Shown here in pieces: positions 61,951-64,000 of a DNA stretch of 64,000 nt. The DNA lies in NCBI GenBank assembly GCA_030526155.1, contig JAUNDI010000001.1:1-64000 (forward strand), in the 5' to 3' direction. Source of the stretch: Bacteroidia bacterium (lineage in GTDB: Bacteria > Bacteroidota > Bacteroidia > Bacteroidales > Marinilabiliaceae). The translations under genes were made by a program, and so were the position numbers. The notes below the pieces were generated by a model. It made no database searches. It was not told where the DNA came from and worked only from the letters and a program-made list of their open reading frames with translations. Numbering within the stretch: position 1 is the stretch's first letter; each line of letters opens with the position of its first letter.

Positions 61951-63605
61951 TGCTCCAAAACCTCAATATATCTAACTACGCGCTTATAGAGCGCAGCAAC
62001 ATAGAGTTTGATGAAGGCATGTCTGTCATTACTGGTGAAACAGGTGCTGGTAAGTCTATTATGCTTGGGGCATTAGGACTTCTGCTTGGTGGGCGTGCTG
62101 ATGTACAAGTATTGCAGAATAAAGAGCAGAAGTGTATAGTAGAGGCGACATTTGATATTGAGAAGTATGGGCTAGAGTCGATATTTGCCGATGAGGATGT
62201 AGATTATGACAATCAGACCATAATAAGACGAGAGATATTACCAAATGGCAAGTCTAGAGCGTTTGTGAACGACCAGCCGGTGAATGTCTCTTTCTTGAAG
62301 CAATTAGGCGTAAAGCTTATTGATATACATTCCCAACATCAGAATTTGCTGTTGTCTGATGACTCCTTCCATTTGAATATAGTAGATACTGTAGCAGACA
62401 GCGCCAAGGAGCTAGCAGAGTATCGTGTTATATATAAAGATTATACCTCGCTACTTGCTCAAGAGAAGAGTATGGTAGAGGATAATGAGAGGATGCAACG
62501 AGACCTTGATTATCTGCAATTCCAACTCAATGAGCTGACAGAGTTGAAGCTAGTCGCCGATGAGGATGTAGAGCTCGAGAAAGAGCAAGAGCGACTTGCT
62601 AATGCGGAGGATATAAGGGTACAGTTGTCTGAGTCTATTGGCCTATTAGAGGGTGCTGATATGGCTGTTATCCCATCATTGAAGCAGTTGTATAGTTTAA
62701 TAGGTAAAATAGACAGATTCTTACCACAAGATACCAATGCGTGCCAGAGAATAGAGTCGGCACGAATAGATATAGAGGATCTATTGAGGACATTTACCTC
62801 TTCATTAGAGGCATTGGATGTAGATCCACAGAGATTGGAGTATGTAGATTCTCGACTTAACTCAATATACGCATTAGAGAAGAAGCATAGGGTAGAGAGT
62901 GTAAATGAGTTGATAGCCTTGAGAGATGACTTAGCGAAGAGAGTTGGATTGATTACCAACTTTGATGAGCAGCTAGAAGAGCTAAGAGGAGCTATAGCAG
63001 AGAAGAGGGTAGAGCTACAGAAGGTAGCAGATATATTGAGCGACAAGAGGCAGTCTGTATTCACTCAGATTAGGGAGTATGTAGAGGCTCATTTGCATGA
63101 TATGGGGATGAAGAATGCTGTATTTACCATTGGTCATAAGCGTTCGGATACATTCCTCAATACAGGAAATGATGAGTTGAGATTTCTATTTGCTGCTAAT
63201 CTTGGCGGCACACCTACGGATATATCGAAGGTGGCTAGTGGCGGTGAGATGTCGCGTGTGATGCTCAGTATAAAGTCTCTATTGAGTAAGAGTAAGCAGT
63301 TACCAACAATAATCTTTGATGAGATAGATACAGGTGTATCTGGTGATGTTGCCGACAAGATGGGAAGGATAATGACCCAAATGTCGGAGAATATGCAAGT
63401 AATAGCCATTACTCATCTTCCACAGGTTGCTGCAAAGGGTAATAAGCATTACCAAGTATATAAGGAGGATACTGCAGAGGCTACAATATCACACATTCGT
63501 ATGTTATCAGATGAGGATAGGGTAGTAGAGATAGCTAAGATGCTAAGTGGTTCGCATATCTCGGATGCAGCTATTCAAAATGCTAAGGAGCTGATGGGGG
63601 CATGA
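61950..63605 (+). CDS. recN: DNA repair protein RecN
   Basis: 551 residues, SMC-like repair ATPase. N-terminal LNISNYALIERSNIEFDEGM and Walker A ITGETGAGKSIMLGALGLLL; coiled-coil arms in the middle (~155-350); C-terminal signature VASGGEMSRVMLSIKSLL and Walker B PTIIFDEIDTGVSGDVADKM. Acts in double-strand break repair. Its ATG overlaps the previous stop by one base; its stop overlaps the next start. Confidence 0.96.
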   Translation: MLQNLNISNYALIERSNIEFDEGMSVITGETGAGKSIMLGALGLLLGGRADVQVLQNKEQKCIVEATFDIEKYGLESIFADEDVDYDNQTIIRREILPNGKSRAFVNDQPVNVSFLKQLGVKLIDIHSQHQNLLLSDDSFHLNIVDTVADSAKELAEYRVIYKDYTSLLAQEKSMVEDNERMQRDLDYLQFQLNELTELKLVADEDVELEKEQERLANAEDIRVQLSESIGLLEGADMAVIPSLKQLYSLIGKIDRFLPQDTNACQRIESARIDIEDLLRTFTSSLEALDVDPQRLEYVDSRLNSIYALEKKHRVESVNELIALRDDLAKRVGLITNFDEQLEELRGAIAEKRVELQKVADILSDKRQSVFTQIREYVEAHLHDMGMKNAVFTIGHKRSDTFLNTGNDELRFLFAANLGGTPTDISKVASGGEMSRVMLSIKSLLSKSKQLPTIIFDEIDTGVSGDVADKMGRIMTQMSENMQVIAITHLPQVAAKGNKHYQVYKEDTAEATISHIRMLSDEDRVVEIAKMLSGSHISDAAIQNAKELMGA

Positions 63606-64000
63606 ATAAATCTGTAGTAATACTTGGGGCAGGTAATGTAGCTACGCACCTAGCGAAGATGTTTCAGCAGGGCGGTTTCGCTATAGAGTGTATATGGAGT
63701 AGGCATATTGATAATGCATTGTCGTTGGCTGATGAGGTAGATGCCTATGCCTATACTGATGATATAGCCTCGATACCTCCATTTGCCAAGTATTATATTA
63801 TTGCTACTACAGATAGTGCTATTGAGGTAATAGTACGTAGTATACCAAGTATCAACCCAGATGCTATATTGATGCATACCTCTGGCTCTACAGATATTAA
63901 GGTATTATCAAAGGTGGAGAGGTATGGGGTATTATATCCATGTCAATCGTTCAGTAAGGGTATAGCCTTTGACTATAATACTATTGAGTGGCTTATAGAG
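63602..64000 (+). CDS. DUF2520/Rossmann-like oxidoreductase (3' end outside window)
   Basis: 133 residues visible, open to the window edge. N-terminal NAD(P) motif VVILGAGNVATHLAKMF, then IIATTDSAIEV, MHTSGSTDIKVL and YPCQSFSKG, typical of the DUF2520 (NADP oxidoreductase-like) family found beside recN and coaBC in Bacteroidota. ATGA overlap with recN. Substrate unknown. Confidence 0.85.
   Translation, partial: MNKSVVILGAGNVATHLAKMFQQGGFAIECIWSRHIDNALSLADEVDAYAYTDDIASIPPFAKYYIIATTDSAIEVIVRSIPSINPDAILMHTSGSTDIKVLSKVERYGVLYPCQSFSKGIAFDYNTIEWLIE

Overview
The window is a Bacteroidales-type chromosome segment (phylum Bacteroidota); I do not assign a genus. The reasons are a type III glutamine synthetase, promoters of the TTG-N19/20-TAnnTTTG class, a C10 cysteine peptidase with a type IX-like sorting tail, a DUF4835 protein, a GSCFA-free but otherwise typical Bacteroidota division cluster, and the fused-order pyrBI pair. 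Almost all of the window is coding.

Layout. 1-12.1 kb (+): a 5'-truncated TPR/PD40/SPOR protein, a GNAT acetyltransferase, a solo HsdR-N nuclease-like domain, glnN, a secreted C10 peptidase, pyrB-pyrI, a second TPR/PD40/SPOR protein and a YqeY-like protein. 12.1-26.2 kb (+): an accessory island, a tellurium-resistance-like (Ter) stress operon. It has two intact TerD proteins plus one decayed copy, three vWA (TerY) proteins, a TerB-like protein, a PP2C phosphatase and a protein kinase with a zinc ribbon (the 'TerY-P triad'), then a decayed DUF805 gene, a GYF-PrsW membrane protease, a PMCA-type calcium P-type ATPase and three small membrane proteins. Codon choice visibly shifts from GAG/AAG-rich to GAA-rich here. 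26.2-28.2 kb: a diverged second copy of the ftsZ 3' end and its terminator, then an AAA+ ATPase/PD-(D/E)XK (DUF234-type) gene, so the ATPase gene lies between two ftsZ tails.

28.2-43.5 kb (-): a complete division and cell-wall (dcw) operon read from mraZ to ftsZ: mraZ, rsmH, ftsL, ftsI (with PASTA), murE, mraY, murD, ftsW, murG, murC, ftsQ, ftsA, ftsZ. Three perfect 10-nt-spaced boxes upstream of mraZ look like the MraZ operator. 43.5-55.1 kb (+): a candidate small RNA, a TonB-dependent receptor and a TolC/HlyD/FtsX-permease/ATPase/FtsX-permease efflux operon with duplicated permeases. 55.1-64 kb (+): a GH3 glycosidase lipoprotein, mltG, ftsE-like ATPase, coaBC, a DUF4835 protein, recN and the start of a DUF2520-type oxidoreductase that runs off the window.

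The most unusual content is (i) the Ter island, whose kinase has a WNK-like lysine in the glycine-rich loop in place of the usual beta-3 lysine and which is coupled to a calcium pump and membrane protease; (ii) the ftsZ-tail duplication around an ATPase cassette; (iii) four intergenic arrays with strict 11-nt periodicity upstream of pyrB, the TonB receptor, an FtsX permease and the GH3 gene, three of them followed by a CATTTnGTC motif; and (iv) MraZ boxes. All functional calls come from reading motifs; no database search was run.
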